Position numbers and translations under genes: made by a program | Origin: an uncultured Pelagibacteraceae bacterium | GTDB lineage: Bacteria > Pseudomonadota > Alphaproteobacteria > Pelagibacterales > Pelagibacteraceae | Length of the DNA: 64,000 bases | Assembly: GCA_902586485.1 (NCBI GenBank) | Contig: CACIHO010000002.1 | Span: 62,001 to 126,000 of the forward strand | Reading direction: 5' to 3' | The notes under the pieces: generated by a model | Databases searched by the model: none | What the model was told of the DNA's origin: nothing | Seen by the model: the letters and a program-made list of their open reading frames with translations, nothing else | Part shown: one piece after another, positions 1-12,371 of the stretch | Layout: every line of letters starts with the position of its first letter | Position numbering within the stretch: the first letter of the stretch is position 1

Positions 1-1795
1 GAATTGATTTACCACTCGGTACACGTACATCATCAACCATTTTTTGAGTAGCCTTATCTGGTTCTGCAGTCATTAAACTAACTATCACCATTAAAACTAA
101 ACTTACAGCTGATCCGAAGATACCAAATGTTAACTGTGTAATTCCTAGGAATCCACTTCCACCAGTTCGTACCCAAACTAGGTACCACGCACCGGCGATT
201 AGACCACCTAGCATACCAGCAACCGCACCTTGTCTATTAGCTCTCTTCCACCATACACCAAGTACAAGTGGGAAGAACAATCCAGACATCGCAAAATCAA
301 AAGCCCAAATAACCGAACCTAAGATTCCTTGAATCTCCATTGCTGCAATAGTTGCTCCAGCAAAACCAATTATTACAAGTAATACCCTTGCAACAAGTAG
401 TCGTTTTGCAGTTTCCGCTTTTGGATCAATGATCTTATAGTAAACATCATGTGATATAGCGTTTGCAATTGCTAGAATCAAACCATCAGCAGTAGACATG
501 GCAGCTGCCATACCTCCTGCAGCAACTAGACCTGAAATTACATAAGGTAATCCAGCTATCTCTGGAGTTGCTAATACAACGGCTTTACCACCCATGAAGA
601 ACTCATTCAATTCAAGAGTTCCATTTCCGTTAAAGTCGCTGATAAACATTAGGTTTGCTTGGTTCCAGTTTTGGTACCAATCTATCGCTTCCACTTCTGC
701 AAATGTCTTACCGATAATACCTGTTGGTAAATTCGGGTCGATCAATGATAACTTAGATAATGTAGCTAACATTGGAGCAGAAGAATAAAGTAGGAATATA
801 AAGAATAATGACCAACCTACTGATTTTCTAGCTGCTTTTACACTTGGAGTAGTAAAGTATCTCATCATCACGTGCGGTAATGAAGCTGTTCCCATCATCA
901 TCGCTAATGCTAAAGAAATAAATGCCCAAGGTGTAGCGTTCACTGCAGAGTGAGCTTTAGTTATTCCTGCTAAGCCTTTAGGTACTGATTTTAGATCAGC
1001 AGCCGCGTTTTTAACAAAACCGAACTGTTGCTCTAATTCACCAATTCTAGCTACCTCGTCAGCTAACATAAAGTGAGGGAAGAAACCCGCACCCATTTTA
1101 TTACTGATCCAGAATACTGGAAGTAGGTAAGCTATAATCAGTACGATATATTGTGCAACCTGTGTCCAAGTTACCCCTCTCATACCACCTAACATTGAAC
1201 ATAATAAAATACTTATTAGTCCAACATAAACTGCGTATTGAAATGGGATATCAAGTGCAACAGATGCAATAGTACCTGTAGCGTTAATTTGTGCAGTCAC
1301 ATAAGTGAATGAAGCAACAGTTAAAACTACCACTGCGCTAAATCTTGCTAGATTACCACCGTATCTTGTACCTATAAAATCTGGAACTGTATAACAGCCA
1401 AATTTTCTTAAGTATGGTGCTAATAAAGATGCAACAAGCACGTAACCACCAGTCCAACCTACAAGTAGTGCCATATAACCGTAACCTTTAAAGTAAATAC
1501 CACCCGCCATTGCAACGAATGAAGCACCAGACATCCAGTCTGCTGCAGTCGCCATTCCGTTGAAGACTGTAGGTACTTGCCTACCAGCTACGTAATATGC
1601 ATCTGCTTGGGCTGTTCTTGATAGCCAACCGATTAATGCATAGATGAATACAGTAAATGCAACGAAAGCGATACCGATCGCTTTAGCTGTCATACCCATC
1701 TGTTCAGCAATTGCCATAATGATTATGAAACCTATAAATCCTCCGGTATAGATCCCGTAAACTTTAGGCAAATTATCTATGAAATTACCTTTCAT
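1..1795 (-). CDS. Sodium:solute symporter, VC_2705/ActP-like large subunit (partial, runs off the left edge)
   Basis: Reverse strand opens with ATG at 1795 and reads MKGNFIDNLPKVYGIYTGGFIGFIIIMAIAEQMGMTAKAIGIAFVAFTVFIYALIGWLSRTAQADAYYVAGRQVPTVFNGMATAADWMSGASF..., a typical SSS-family sequence. Absent from the ORF track because the stop lies outside the window. Confidence 0.88.
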   Translation of the reverse strand, partial: MKGNFIDNLPKVYGIYTGGFIGFIIIMAIAEQMGMTAKAIGIAFVAFTVFIYALIGWLSRTAQADAYYVAGRQVPTVFNGMATAADWMSGASFVAMAGGIYFKGYGYMALLVGWTGGYVLVASLLAPYLRKFGCYTVPDFIGTRYGGNLARFSAVVVLTVASFTYVTAQINATGTIASVALDIPFQYAVYVGLISILLCSMLGGMRGVTWTQVAQYIVLIIAYLLPVFWISNKMGAGFFPHFMLADEVARIGELEQQFGFVKNAAADLKSVPKGLAGITKAHSAVNATPWAFISLALAMMMGTASLPHVMMRYFTTPSVKAARKSVGWSLFFIFLLYSSAPMLATLSKLSLIDPNLPTGIIGKTFAEVEAIDWYQNWNQANLMFISDFNGNGTLELNEFFMGGKAVVLATPEIAGLPYVISGLVAAGGMAAAMSTADGLILAIANAISHDVYYKIIDPKAETAKRLLVARVLLVIIGFAGATIAAMEIQGILGSVIWAFDFAMSGLFFPLVLGVWWKRANRQGAVAGMLGGLIAGAWYLVWVRTGGSGFLGITQLTFGIFGSAVSLVLMVIVSLMTAEPDKATQKMVDDVRVPSGKSI

Positions 1796-2055
1796 TATTC
1801 GTCCTCTCTTTCGCTAAAGCCGAACTCTTCATCGATTTTTTCTTGTCTATTCGCAAACCAGAAAATTAGGATTACAAATGCACCAAGAGATCCCTGACAT
1901 GTAAACCAGTATGTCCATGGATAACCGAAAGGTCCTGTGACCTCGTTCATTTCAGCTCCAAAGAGAAAGATGCCAATTGAGAAAACAAACCAGATTGCTA
2001 ATGTTATAAATAACAATCCCCTGGTTTTTTCCCAGTGTTTTTGTTGATTTGACAT
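1795..2055 (-). CDS. DUF4212 sodium:substrate symporter small subunit
   Basis: 86 aa, two TM segments, pattern W..TR.L......WF.FS.......G.PF.....G; overlaps the symporter start. Confidence 0.85.
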   Translation of the reverse strand: MSNQQKHWEKTRGLLFITLAIWFVFSIGIFLFGAEMNEVTGPFGYPWTYWFTCQGSLGAFVILIFWFANRQEKIDEEFGFSEREDE

Positions 2056-2190
2056 TTATACCTCTCTTTTTAGTTATAACTGGTTGAAACCATAACCATT
2101 ATGAGGGTTTTGAAAAGACCTAAAATTCACCATATTAGGTACTTATTTACTTACTTTTTTAAGATATAATTGGCGCACTTACAAATTATC

Positions 2191-2810
2191 ATGGGAAAAT
2201 ACAAATTAACTTGGAGAGACATAAAACTTGAGGATTTCAAAACATATTTGTTCGCTATGTTTAAGGCGTTTATTCCCAAAAAAAAAATAAAAAATTTAGA
2301 TGAACTAGAACAATTTATTCAAACAAAATCCGCTTGGGCTACTCAAGTTACTTTATACAATTATCTTAAAACTAGAATGGGAACAAGATACGTTCTCCAT
2401 TTTGATAATGATGACTTTATGTCATCAGTAAATCTTGCTAAATGGAATATTTATTCAGTTGCATTACAAGATTTAACTTTTTTTACTTTTTCATATTTGA
2501 AAGTTAATTTCAATTATCAAGATATTCATAAAGCAAACGAAATTTTTAATAAAATTTTAGATGATGAAATTTCTAATAAGATGCCATTAGATATTATTGA
2601 AGAAGCTAGAAAAAGTTTTGATGAACGATTAGAGAAAATAAATTGGGATGGGTATTATCAAGACTTACCTTTTAATCCTAGTGCACTCTCTTTATATAAA
2701 TGGGCTCCAATTGCAGATGAATTAAAAACTTTAGATCGAAAGATCGTTTTAAATTCGATGATTTTAAAATGGGATGTTGTTAAACAAGAGTTTAAAGATT
2801 TAATCCAGTT

Positions 2811-2814
<4 letters not shown>
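2191..2814 (+). CDS. Hypothetical protein
   Basis: ORF track gives 2170 (TTG); ATG at 2191 ([16 protein letters not shown]) is the more plausible start. No family recognised. Confidence 0.6.
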
Positions 2815-4907
<2,093 letters not shown>

Positions 4908-4922
4908 AGGACAATTTTTTTT

Positions 4923-5336
4923 TTAAATCTTACTCATGTTATTTATAATTTTCCAGCTTTTATAATCAACAGGCATTACAGAAAGCCTACTTTGCTTTAT
5001 CAGAGCTAAATGGCTTAAATCCTTATTTTTTTTAATACTTTCGAGCGTTATAGGCTTTGAAAATTTAGACTTAAATTGAACAGTAATGGCAACAAATCTC
5101 CCTGTTTTGTCTGTTTTATCTATATACGATTCTTTAATGACTTTTACTATACCAACTATCTCTTTTCCTATGTTTGAATGATAAAAAAAACATAGATCTC
5201 CTTTACTCATACTTTTTAAATTTTTTGCAGCTTGATAATTTCTGACACCATCCCAAGGTGTACCTTTAATTCCAGCTTCTTTTTGTTGGTCAATTGACCA
5301 AACATCTGGTTCAGATTTTAGTAACCAATATTTCAT
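4923..5336 (-). CDS. EVE domain-containing protein
   Basis: MKYWLLKSEPDVWSI...WDGVRNYQAAKNL..M..GD.CFFYHSN is the characteristic EVE/thymocyte nuclear protein 1-like start. Confidence 0.9.
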   Translation of the reverse strand: MKYWLLKSEPDVWSIDQQKEAGIKGTPWDGVRNYQAAKNLKSMSKGDLCFFYHSNIGKEIVGIVKVIKESYIDKTDKTGRFVAITVQFKSKFSKPITLESIKKNKDLSHLALIKQSRLSVMPVDYKSWKIINNMSKI

Positions 5337-5427
5337 TGCTCTTTTATATAATTAATTTTCTTGCATTTATAATGTTTTTTTAAATTACTCATTGTATGAC
5401 AAAAAATAATTGATAACTTCTTATTTT

Positions 5428-5970
5428 ATGAGAGCAGCAAATTATTCATCAATGAACATATTTAATGAGAATCAAATTAAAGAAATTAATAATGTAATTA
5501 AGTCAAATTTTGTAGAGGGAAAAGATGATTTTGCAGCAGATTCTCATAAAACATCTGATGTAAAGTTTGTGTATTTAGGAAAAATTCAACAATATATTTT
5601 TCCATTCATAGATTTTTGCAAAACAGCAAATAATAATTTTTTTGGTTTTGACCTTCATTCTTTAACGTCCTTGAAAAAATTAAATTACAATATTTATGAC
5701 GAAGGTACTGAATATAGTTGGCATATAGATGCTGTTCCCAGGGATCCTGTGAGAGATATCAAGCTGACTGCTTTATTAAATTTATCTGAAGAGTCCTATG
5801 AAGGTGGTGAATTAGTTTTATTTAGAGCAAATGAAATAGTTTGTACCGAATTTAATAAACCTGGAAGCGCAATTATATTTCCATCATTTATAAATCATAA
5901 AGTTAATAAAATAAAATCAGGTAAACGCCATACTTTGGCAATCTGGCTTTCAGGTCCAAAATTTAGGTAA
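5428..5970 (+). CDS. 2OG-Fe(II) oxygenase (PKHD-type)
   Basis: YSWHIDA...KLTALLNLS...YEGGELVLF...HKVNKIKSGKRHTLAIW. ATG at 5428 preferred over the TTG at 5410. Confidence 0.82.
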   Translation: MRAANYSSMNIFNENQIKEINNVIKSNFVEGKDDFAADSHKTSDVKFVYLGKIQQYIFPFIDFCKTANNNFFGFDLHSLTSLKKLNYNIYDEGTEYSWHIDAVPRDPVRDIKLTALLNLSEESYEGGELVLFRANEIVCTEFNKPGSAIIFPSFINHKVNKIKSGKRHTLAIWLSGPKFR

Positions 5971-5975
5971 TAATT

Positions 5976-7049
5976 TTAAATTTTTACTCCAGCACCTTTG
6001 AGAAAAACTGCATCTTCATCTAAAGGCCATCTCGGTTTGGCCGGATAATCTAAATTATTAAATTGATTTAATTTAAATTTTTCTAAACCTACCATTGCAA
6101 TCATTGCTGCATTGTCTCCACAGAATTCTATAGGTGGAAAAATGCCTTTATAATTATTTTTATTACATAGATTGATTAGCATAGATCTAATTTTTTTATT
6201 TGCCGCAACGCCTCCAGCAACAACGAAAATTTTTTCATTAAGTTTATTTATTTTTTCAAATTCGGTAAAAGCAATCTTTGTTTTCTTGTATAAAATTTCT
6301 TCTATTGTTTTTTGAAAAGATGCTGCAAGGTCATATTTATCTTGTTCTGACTTAATTGTTTTGCTTATTTTCAACACGGCAGTTTTTAGACCTGCAAAAG
6401 AGAGATTGCATCCTCCTTTGCTAAAAATTGGTTTAGGTAAATCATATCTTTCGGGATCGCCTTTTTTAGCTAAAATTTCTATTTGAGGTCCTCCTGGAAA
6501 TTTTATTCCTAAAAGTTTTGCCGTTTTGTCAAACGCCTCACCTAATGCATCATCAATAGTTGTTCCTAATCTTTTATATTTACCAAGGTTCTGAACACTT
6601 AAATATTGTGAGTGCCCGCCTGAAATTAAAAGAAGTAAATATGGATAATTTAAATTTGTATTTAGTTTTGGACTTAAAGCATGTCCCTCTAAATGATTAA
6701 CAGCAATAAAAGGTTTATTCATTGCTGTTGCTAAAGCTTTACCAAAACTTAACCCAACTGATAAACAAACAATTAATCCGGGACCAGCGGTAGAAGCAAC
6801 CGCATCTATTTCCTCAATTTTTCTTCCACTTTCATCAATAGCTTTTTTGACAATCCAATCAATTTTTTCAATGTGTGAACGTGCTGCTAGTTCAGGAACT
6901 ACACCACCAAACTCCCTATGAACCTCCACTTGGCTAGAAACAATGTTGGATAAAACTACTGGGAATCCCTCTTCATTTTCAGTTATTAAAGAAGCTGCTG
7001 TTTCATCACAACTAGACTCTATTCCAAGAATTAAGGGTTTTTTGCTCAT
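5976..7049 (-). CDS. tsaD: tRNA N6-adenosine threonylcarbamoyltransferase
   Basis: LGIESSCDETAASL, VNHLEGHALSP, LLISGGHSQ motifs. Confidence 0.97.
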   Translation of the reverse strand: MSKKPLILGIESSCDETAASLITENEEGFPVVLSNIVSSQVEVHREFGGVVPELAARSHIEKIDWIVKKAIDESGRKIEEIDAVASTAGPGLIVCLSVGLSFGKALATAMNKPFIAVNHLEGHALSPKLNTNLNYPYLLLLISGGHSQYLSVQNLGKYKRLGTTIDDALGEAFDKTAKLLGIKFPGGPQIEILAKKGDPERYDLPKPIFSKGGCNLSFAGLKTAVLKISKTIKSEQDKYDLAASFQKTIEEILYKKTKIAFTEFEKINKLNEKIFVVAGGVAANKKIRSMLINLCNKNNYKGIFPPIEFCGDNAAMIAMVGLEKFKLNQFNNLDYPAKPRWPLDEDAVFLKGAGVKI

Positions 7050-7103
7050 TCAAATAGTTTTTAATAATTGTACAATCTTTATACAAGTAAGAAATAATTT
7101 TTT

Positions 7104-8021
7104 ATGAGAAAAAAAATAATAATTGGATCTAGGGGTAGCAAACTTGCATTACTTTATGCTCAACAAGCTAAAGATAAGATTATTGAAAATACCGACCTTG
7201 GGAATGAAGATATTTTAATTAAATCAATTACAACTAAAGGTGACGAAGTACAGGATATAAGATTATCTGAGCTTGGTGGCAAAGGTTTGTTTTCTAGTAA
7301 TATTGAAATAGAACTTCAGTTAAAAAATATTGATATTGCAGTCCATGCACTGAAAGATATGCCTGCTAATGAGACAAAAGGATTAAGGACAGATTCTTTT
7401 CTTAAAAGAAATGACCCTAGAGAGATTTTAATTACAAAGAACAAAAAAAAACTTAAAGACTTAGATCAAAAGTCAATTGTTGGTACCTCATCATACAGAA
7501 GAGAATTTCAAATAAAAAAAATTAGACAAGATTTAAACTGTAAACTAATTAGAGGAAATGTAGATACTAGAATTAGAAAATTGAATGAAGGGATGTATGA
7601 TGCAATTATTTTGTCTTATGCTGGTATCAAATTTTTAAAATTTGAAAATGAAATTTCAGAAATTTTTTCAGCTGAAAAAATAATTCCTAGTGCAGGACAA
7701 GGTGTAATTGCTCTTCAGTGCAGGGAGAATGATGATGAGACAATTTCTATTTTAAACAAAATTAATCATGAGGAAACACATAAAAGAGCTCACCTTGAGA
7801 GAAATATTTTAAAAGTTTTAGATGGAGATTGTGAAACAGCAATTGGTGCTCATTCAGTGGTTGATGGAGATAAGATTACAGTGGAGGCTGAACTTTTTTC
7901 TTTAGATGGTAAACAAAGGTTTTATGAAAAAAAAGTTGGTAATTTGAATGAGTTTAAAGAAATTGGTAAAGAGATTGGAATACTTTTAAAAACAAAATCA
8001 AATAATTCATATAAAAGATAA
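7104..8021 (+). CDS. hemC: Porphobilinogen deaminase (hydroxymethylbilane synthase)
   Basis: GSRGSKLALLYAQQ, VHALKDMPA, LRENILxxLDGDCETAIGAH-like motif. Confidence 0.97.
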   Translation: MRKKIIIGSRGSKLALLYAQQAKDKIIENTDLGNEDILIKSITTKGDEVQDIRLSELGGKGLFSSNIEIELQLKNIDIAVHALKDMPANETKGLRTDSFLKRNDPREILITKNKKKLKDLDQKSIVGTSSYRREFQIKKIRQDLNCKLIRGNVDTRIRKLNEGMYDAIILSYAGIKFLKFENEISEIFSAEKIIPSAGQGVIALQCRENDDETISILNKINHEETHKRAHLERNILKVLDGDCETAIGAHSVVDGDKITVEAELFSLDGKQRFYEKKVGNLNEFKEIGKEIGILLKTKSNNSYKR

Positions 8022-8022
8022 T

Positions 8023-8721
8023 ATGCATATTTTGTTAACTAGACCACTGGAGGATTGTTCTGAAATGATATTAAAGTTTCAATCATTAGGACATCAAGTT
8101 TCTCATCTTCCATTAATAAGAATTGAAAAGGTTAATTATGAAGAAATTAACTTTTCTGAATATGGTGGAATTGTTTTTACTAGTACAAATGCAGTAAAAT
8201 TTTTAAATACAGTAAAATTAGATAAAAATATTAAATGCTTTTGTGTTGGAAATGCTACAGAAAATAAAGCAAGAAGTGTTGGTTTTCAAAATACAATTGC
8301 GGCTGAAGGAAATGTTACAAACTTAAAGGAGTTAATTATACAAAGTTATGAGTCCAAAAATAAAGAATTACTTTATGTTAGTGGTGAAACAATATCGGTT
8401 GATTTAGATCAACAGTTATTAGGCGAAGGTTTTAAGGTAAAAAGAATTATTAATTACAGAGTATATCATAATCAAAAATTTGATGAGAAATTTGTTAATG
8501 AATTAAAATTAAATATGCCTGATATGGTCTATGTTTATTCTCAAAATAGTGCATCAAGTTTCTTAAATTTCATAAAGATTTACCAAACTGAAAATTTATG
8601 GATGAATACAAATTTGATGTGTATAGGCGAAAAAACCTCGTCAATACTGAACGAAATCAAATGGAAAAAGATTTTTCTTTTTAACCCTGGAGAAGAAGAG
8701 TTTTTGTTATATAAAATTTAG
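8023..8721 (+). CDS. hemD: Uroporphyrinogen-III synthase
   Basis: MHILLTRPLEDC...LPLIRIE...GGIVFTSTNAVK; directly after hemC. Confidence 0.85.
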   Translation: MHILLTRPLEDCSEMILKFQSLGHQVSHLPLIRIEKVNYEEINFSEYGGIVFTSTNAVKFLNTVKLDKNIKCFCVGNATENKARSVGFQNTIAAEGNVTNLKELIIQSYESKNKELLYVSGETISVDLDQQLLGEGFKVKRIINYRVYHNQKFDEKFVNELKLNMPDMVYVYSQNSASSFLNFIKIYQTENLWMNTNLMCIGEKTSSILNEIKWKKIFLFNPGEEEFLLYKI

Positions 8722-8723
8722 AA

Positions 8724-9809
8724 ATGGAATTAATTAATAATTTTTCGGAGATATTTTTATCAGTATGGAATAAAGGAATTCTTGGTGTTGATATTTTTCA
8801 AATATTAATTGGTATTGGAATATTTTTACTATTCTTAATTTTTAGGGGTCTAATAAGCAAATTAGTTATTAAAAAATTAGAAATTATCTCAAAAAGAACA
8901 ACGAATAAATTAGATGATACCTTTGTTCAATCACTTGTAGGGCCAGCAAGATTTTTACCAATTGTATTAGGATTTTTTATTGCAAGCTACTACATGACTT
9001 TCTCACTAGAAGGAAGAGAAGTGGTAGATACAATTAATAGAACGTTAATCACTATTTTAATTTTTTGGGTAATTCACCAAATCATAGAACCAATCTCATA
9101 CATACTTAGTGGTTTAGACAAATTGTTAACAAGAGAACTTATTGGCTGGATAATTAAATCGCTAAAAATTTTAATTTTTATTTTAGGTTTAGCAGCAGTT
9201 TTAGAATTGTGGGGAATTAAAATAGGTCCAATCATTGCAGGTCTTGGATTGTTTGGTGTTGCTGTAGCATTAGGGGCACAAGATTTATTCAAAAATTTAA
9301 TATCAGGAATTTTAGTTTTAGTTGAAAAGAGATTTAAAATAGGAGACTGGATAGCTGTCGAGGGTATTATTGAAGGTGTAGTAGAAAAGATTGGATTTAG
9401 ATCGACAACAATTAGAAAGTTTGACAAATCTCTTGCTATTATTCCAAATTTTCAATTTGCCGAAAACGCAGTTGTAAATGTAAGTGAAACTTCAAATTGG
9501 TTAATCAGTTGGATTATTACACTTCAATATGACACTACGGTAGATCAGTTAAAAAAAATTAGAGATGAAATCGAAAGTCATATTAATTCAAGCGAAGATT
9601 ATAATACCTCAATTGGTGTTGCGGTAAGAGTTGATAAATTTTCTGATAGTTCAATAGATATGTACGTAAGATGCTTTACAAAAACAGGAAGTTGGAATAA
9701 TTGGCTTAATGTAAAAGAAAGATTAGCAATTGCGATAAAGGAAATTGTAGAAAAAAATGGTGCTTCATTTGCGTTCCCAAGTCAGTCGATTTACGTTGAG
9801 AAAAAATGA
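8724..9809 (+). CDS. Mechanosensitive ion channel (MscS family)
   Basis: GLGLFGVAVALGAQDLFKNLISGILVLVEKRFKIGDWI is the MscS pore/beta-domain signature. Confidence 0.93.
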   Translation: MELINNFSEIFLSVWNKGILGVDIFQILIGIGIFLLFLIFRGLISKLVIKKLEIISKRTTNKLDDTFVQSLVGPARFLPIVLGFFIASYYMTFSLEGREVVDTINRTLITILIFWVIHQIIEPISYILSGLDKLLTRELIGWIIKSLKILIFILGLAAVLELWGIKIGPIIAGLGLFGVAVALGAQDLFKNLISGILVLVEKRFKIGDWIAVEGIIEGVVEKIGFRSTTIRKFDKSLAIIPNFQFAENAVVNVSETSNWLISWIITLQYDTTVDQLKKIRDEIESHINSSEDYNTSIGVAVRVDKFSDSSIDMYVRCFTKTGSWNNWLNVKERLAIAIKEIVEKNGASFAFPSQSIYVEKK

Positions 9810-10096
9810 TAGCTATTTTCTATTTAGTTTTACAAATTTTAAAATTGTACTCTTATGTTGTAATCGCCAATGTTATTGTAAGTTGGTTAATAGCTTTTAA
9901 CGTTCTAAATACTCAAAATAGGTTTGTGTATGCAATTTTAGAGTTGAGTTACAAATTAACCGAGCCTTTCCTGAATAAAATAAGACGTTTTTTGCCAAAT
10001 TTAGGTTCACTAGATATTTCTCCAATCATTCTTCTTTTATTGATTTGGTTTATCGAAATGTGTATGAAGCTTTACATCGCACCAATGATTTTTTAA
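9806..10096 (+). CDS. YggT family membrane protein
   Basis: 96 aa; YVVIANVIVSWL...LTEPFLNKIRRFLPNLGSLDISPIILLLL. Confidence 0.9.
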   Translation: MIAIFYLVLQILKLYSYVVIANVIVSWLIAFNVLNTQNRFVYAILELSYKLTEPFLNKIRRFLPNLGSLDISPIILLLLIWFIEMCMKLYIAPMIF

Positions 10097-10105
10097 GAGA
10101 GAAAT

Positions 10106-10951
10106 ATGATTTTAATTGATGGAAAAAAAGCAGCTGCAGAGTTAAGAGCAGAGTTAAAGGAAGAAGTTGCAGAGTTAAAATCAAAACATAATAAAGTACC
10201 AGGTTTAACAGTAATACTGATAGGTGATTTAACACCTAGTCAGATTTATGTAAGAAATAAAGAGAAGTCAGCAAATGAGGTAGGATTAAAATCTGAAGTA
10301 ATTAAATATCCAGACTCAGTTGAAGAAAAGACTGTTCTAGAAAAAATTCAAGAATTAAACAATGATGAAACTGTTTCAGGAATTTTAGTTCAACTTCCTT
10401 TACCTAAGCATATTGATAAGCAGAAAGTTATAGAAGCTATTGATCCTTCAAAAGACGTAGATGGATTTCATCCAATGAATGTAGGCAATCTTTCATCTGG
10501 TTATGAAAGTTCGATACCTTGTACTCCGCTTGGATGTTATTTGTTGATAAAAAAAATTGAACCTAATTTAAGTGGTAAAAAAGCTGTGGTTGTGGGTAGA
10601 TCAAATTTAAATGGTAAACCAATGACACAACTACTTTTAAAAGAAAATTGCACTGTAACTATAACTCATTCAAAAACTAAAGATTTAAAAGCTGAGTGTT
10701 TAGAGGCTGATATAATCGTTGCAGCTGTAGGTATACCTGAACTTGTTAGAGGAGATTGGGTTAAGAAAGATGCTATTGTTATTGATGTTGGTATAAATAA
10801 AACTGACAACGGTATAGTTGGTGATGTTCATTTTGATGAAGTTTCAAAAAATGCAAAAGCACTTACACCAGTTCCAGGTGGTGTAGGTCCAATGACCATT
10901 GCTTGTTTGCTTAAAAATACGATCGACTGTTTCAAAAGATCGCAAATTTAA
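10106..10951 (+). CDS. folD: Methylenetetrahydrofolate dehydrogenase/cyclohydrolase
   Basis: VSGILVQLPLPKHID, DVDGFHPMNVG, VVVGRSNLNGKP, TPVPGGVGPMT motifs. Confidence 0.98.
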   Translation: MILIDGKKAAAELRAELKEEVAELKSKHNKVPGLTVILIGDLTPSQIYVRNKEKSANEVGLKSEVIKYPDSVEEKTVLEKIQELNNDETVSGILVQLPLPKHIDKQKVIEAIDPSKDVDGFHPMNVGNLSSGYESSIPCTPLGCYLLIKKIEPNLSGKKAVVVGRSNLNGKPMTQLLLKENCTVTITHSKTKDLKAECLEADIIVAAVGIPELVRGDWVKKDAIVIDVGINKTDNGIVGDVHFDEVSKNAKALTPVPGGVGPMTIACLLKNTIDCFKRSQI

Positions 10952-10989
10952 TAATTAAACCATAAGCTGTAATCTGTTAATTTATTAGG

Positions 10990-11193
10990 ATGAAAAAACC
11001 TAAACGACCATACAGATTTGGTATAATTTTTTTGCTTCTTACAGTTCCACCTATTGGGGCAACACAATTAGGTTGGTATTTGCATGACAAGCAAACTGGT
11101 TTTGATTATGGTATGATTGTAGGTACTGTATCAGTAATATACGCTGCATATTTAATGTATGAAAAAAACTGGCGTGAAGAAGATGAAGATTAA
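10990..11193 (+). CDS. Small membrane protein
   Basis: 67 aa with two hydrophobic segments; compact operon position. Confidence 0.5.
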   Translation: MKKPKRPYRFGIIFLLLTVPPIGATQLGWYLHDKQTGFDYGMIVGTVSVIYAAYLMYEKNWREEDED

Positions 11194-11196
11194 ATT

Positions 11197-11472
11197 ATGG
11201 AAAAAATAATTTTTTTTGGATTGGTTATTCCTATTATGGCTTATGTTCTATACTTAGGTGGAATGGCAATTATGAATGGTTTTAAGTCTAAGGAAGCTAA
11301 TAGAGCCGAGAAAGAGGAAGCTGAAAGTGAGGGTAGGGAGACAAGCGAAACTTCTGATGAACAAAGCAGTAATTTAAGTGATGAACTTACTAAATTGAAT
11401 GATTTAAAAGAAAAAGGAATTATTTCTCAAGAGGAATTTGAAAAGGCGAAAAATAAACTATTAAATAATTAA
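11197..11472 (+). CDS. SHOCT-domain small membrane protein
   Basis: C-terminal LTKLNDLKEKGIISQEEFEKAKNKLL matches the SHOCT motif; N-terminal TM segment. Confidence 0.75.
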   Translation: MEKIIFFGLVIPIMAYVLYLGGMAIMNGFKSKEANRAEKEEAESEGRETSETSDEQSSNLSDELTKLNDLKEKGIISQEEFEKAKNKLLNN

Positions 11473-11483
11473 ATAGTTTAATC

Positions 11484-12371
11484 ATGTTTAATGGTTTTAA
11501 AAAAAAATTTGTTAAAGTAAGCAAGGGCAAAATTTTTTGTAGATTTAAAGGTAACGGTCCCCCCTTATTATTACTTCATGGATATCCCCAAACACATGTG
11601 ATGTGGCACAAGACTGCACCTGAGCTTAGTAAATATTTCACTGTAATAGTTGCTGATCTGAGAGGATATGGAGATAGTTTAGTTTTACCTGGTGGTACTA
11701 ATCATAAAAATTATTCAAAAAGAGAAATGGCTAAAGATATGGTTCAATTGATGAGTAAATTAAATTTTAAAAAATTTTTTGTTGCTGGACATGATAGGGG
11801 CGGAAGAGTTGCACACAGAATGGCAAGAGATTATAGAAATAAAATTATGGCTTTAAGTGTATTAGATATTTGTCCGACTCTAGATATGTACGAGCATACA
11901 GATATGAAATTTGCAAAAGGATATTTTCATTGGTTTTATTTAATACAGCCAGCACCTTTACCAGAGAAAATGATAATGGCAGATCCTAAAAGATGGTTAC
12001 ATAGTCGGTTTAATAGGTCATCTAAACGTGCGATTGGAAGAGTTGAAGATGAATATTTTAGAGCCTTTAAACAAAATAAAAGAATTCATGCAACATGTGA
12101 AGATTATAGAGCTGCGGCGACTATAGACTTAGAGCACGATAAAAAAGATAGAAATAAAAAATTAAACATTCCTATCCAAGTTTTGTGGGGAAAAAAAGGA
12201 GTAGTTGGAAAGCAATTTAATTCGATTAAAATTTGGAAAAAATATACAAATAAAAAAATTTATGGTGCAGAAATTAATTCTGATCATTTTATTCCAGAGG
12301 AAAGTCCTAAACAAACGATTAATCACCTAAAAAAATTTTTTTTAAAAAATGTTAAAGATAATTCCAAATAA
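11484..12371 (+). CDS. Alpha/beta hydrolase, haloacetate/fluoroacetate dehalogenase-like
   Basis: HGYPQTHVMWHKTAPEL, AGHDRGGRVAHRMARD, YFHWFYLIQPAPLPE, DHFIPEE. Confidence 0.8.
   Translation: MFNGFKKKFVKVSKGKIFCRFKGNGPPLLLLHGYPQTHVMWHKTAPELSKYFTVIVADLRGYGDSLVLPGGTNHKNYSKREMAKDMVQLMSKLNFKKFFVAGHDRGGRVAHRMARDYRNKIMALSVLDICPTLDMYEHTDMKFAKGYFHWFYLIQPAPLPEKMIMADPKRWLHSRFNRSSKRAIGRVEDEYFRAFKQNKRIHATCEDYRAAATIDLEHDKKDRNKKLNIPIQVLWGKKGVVGKQFNSIKIWKKYTNKKIYGAEINSDHFIPEESPKQTINHLKKFFLKNVKDNSK

Noticed and set aside
9074-9427. 117-aa ORF antisense to the MscS gene
   Set aside because: Fully within a well-supported gene; no recognisable features.
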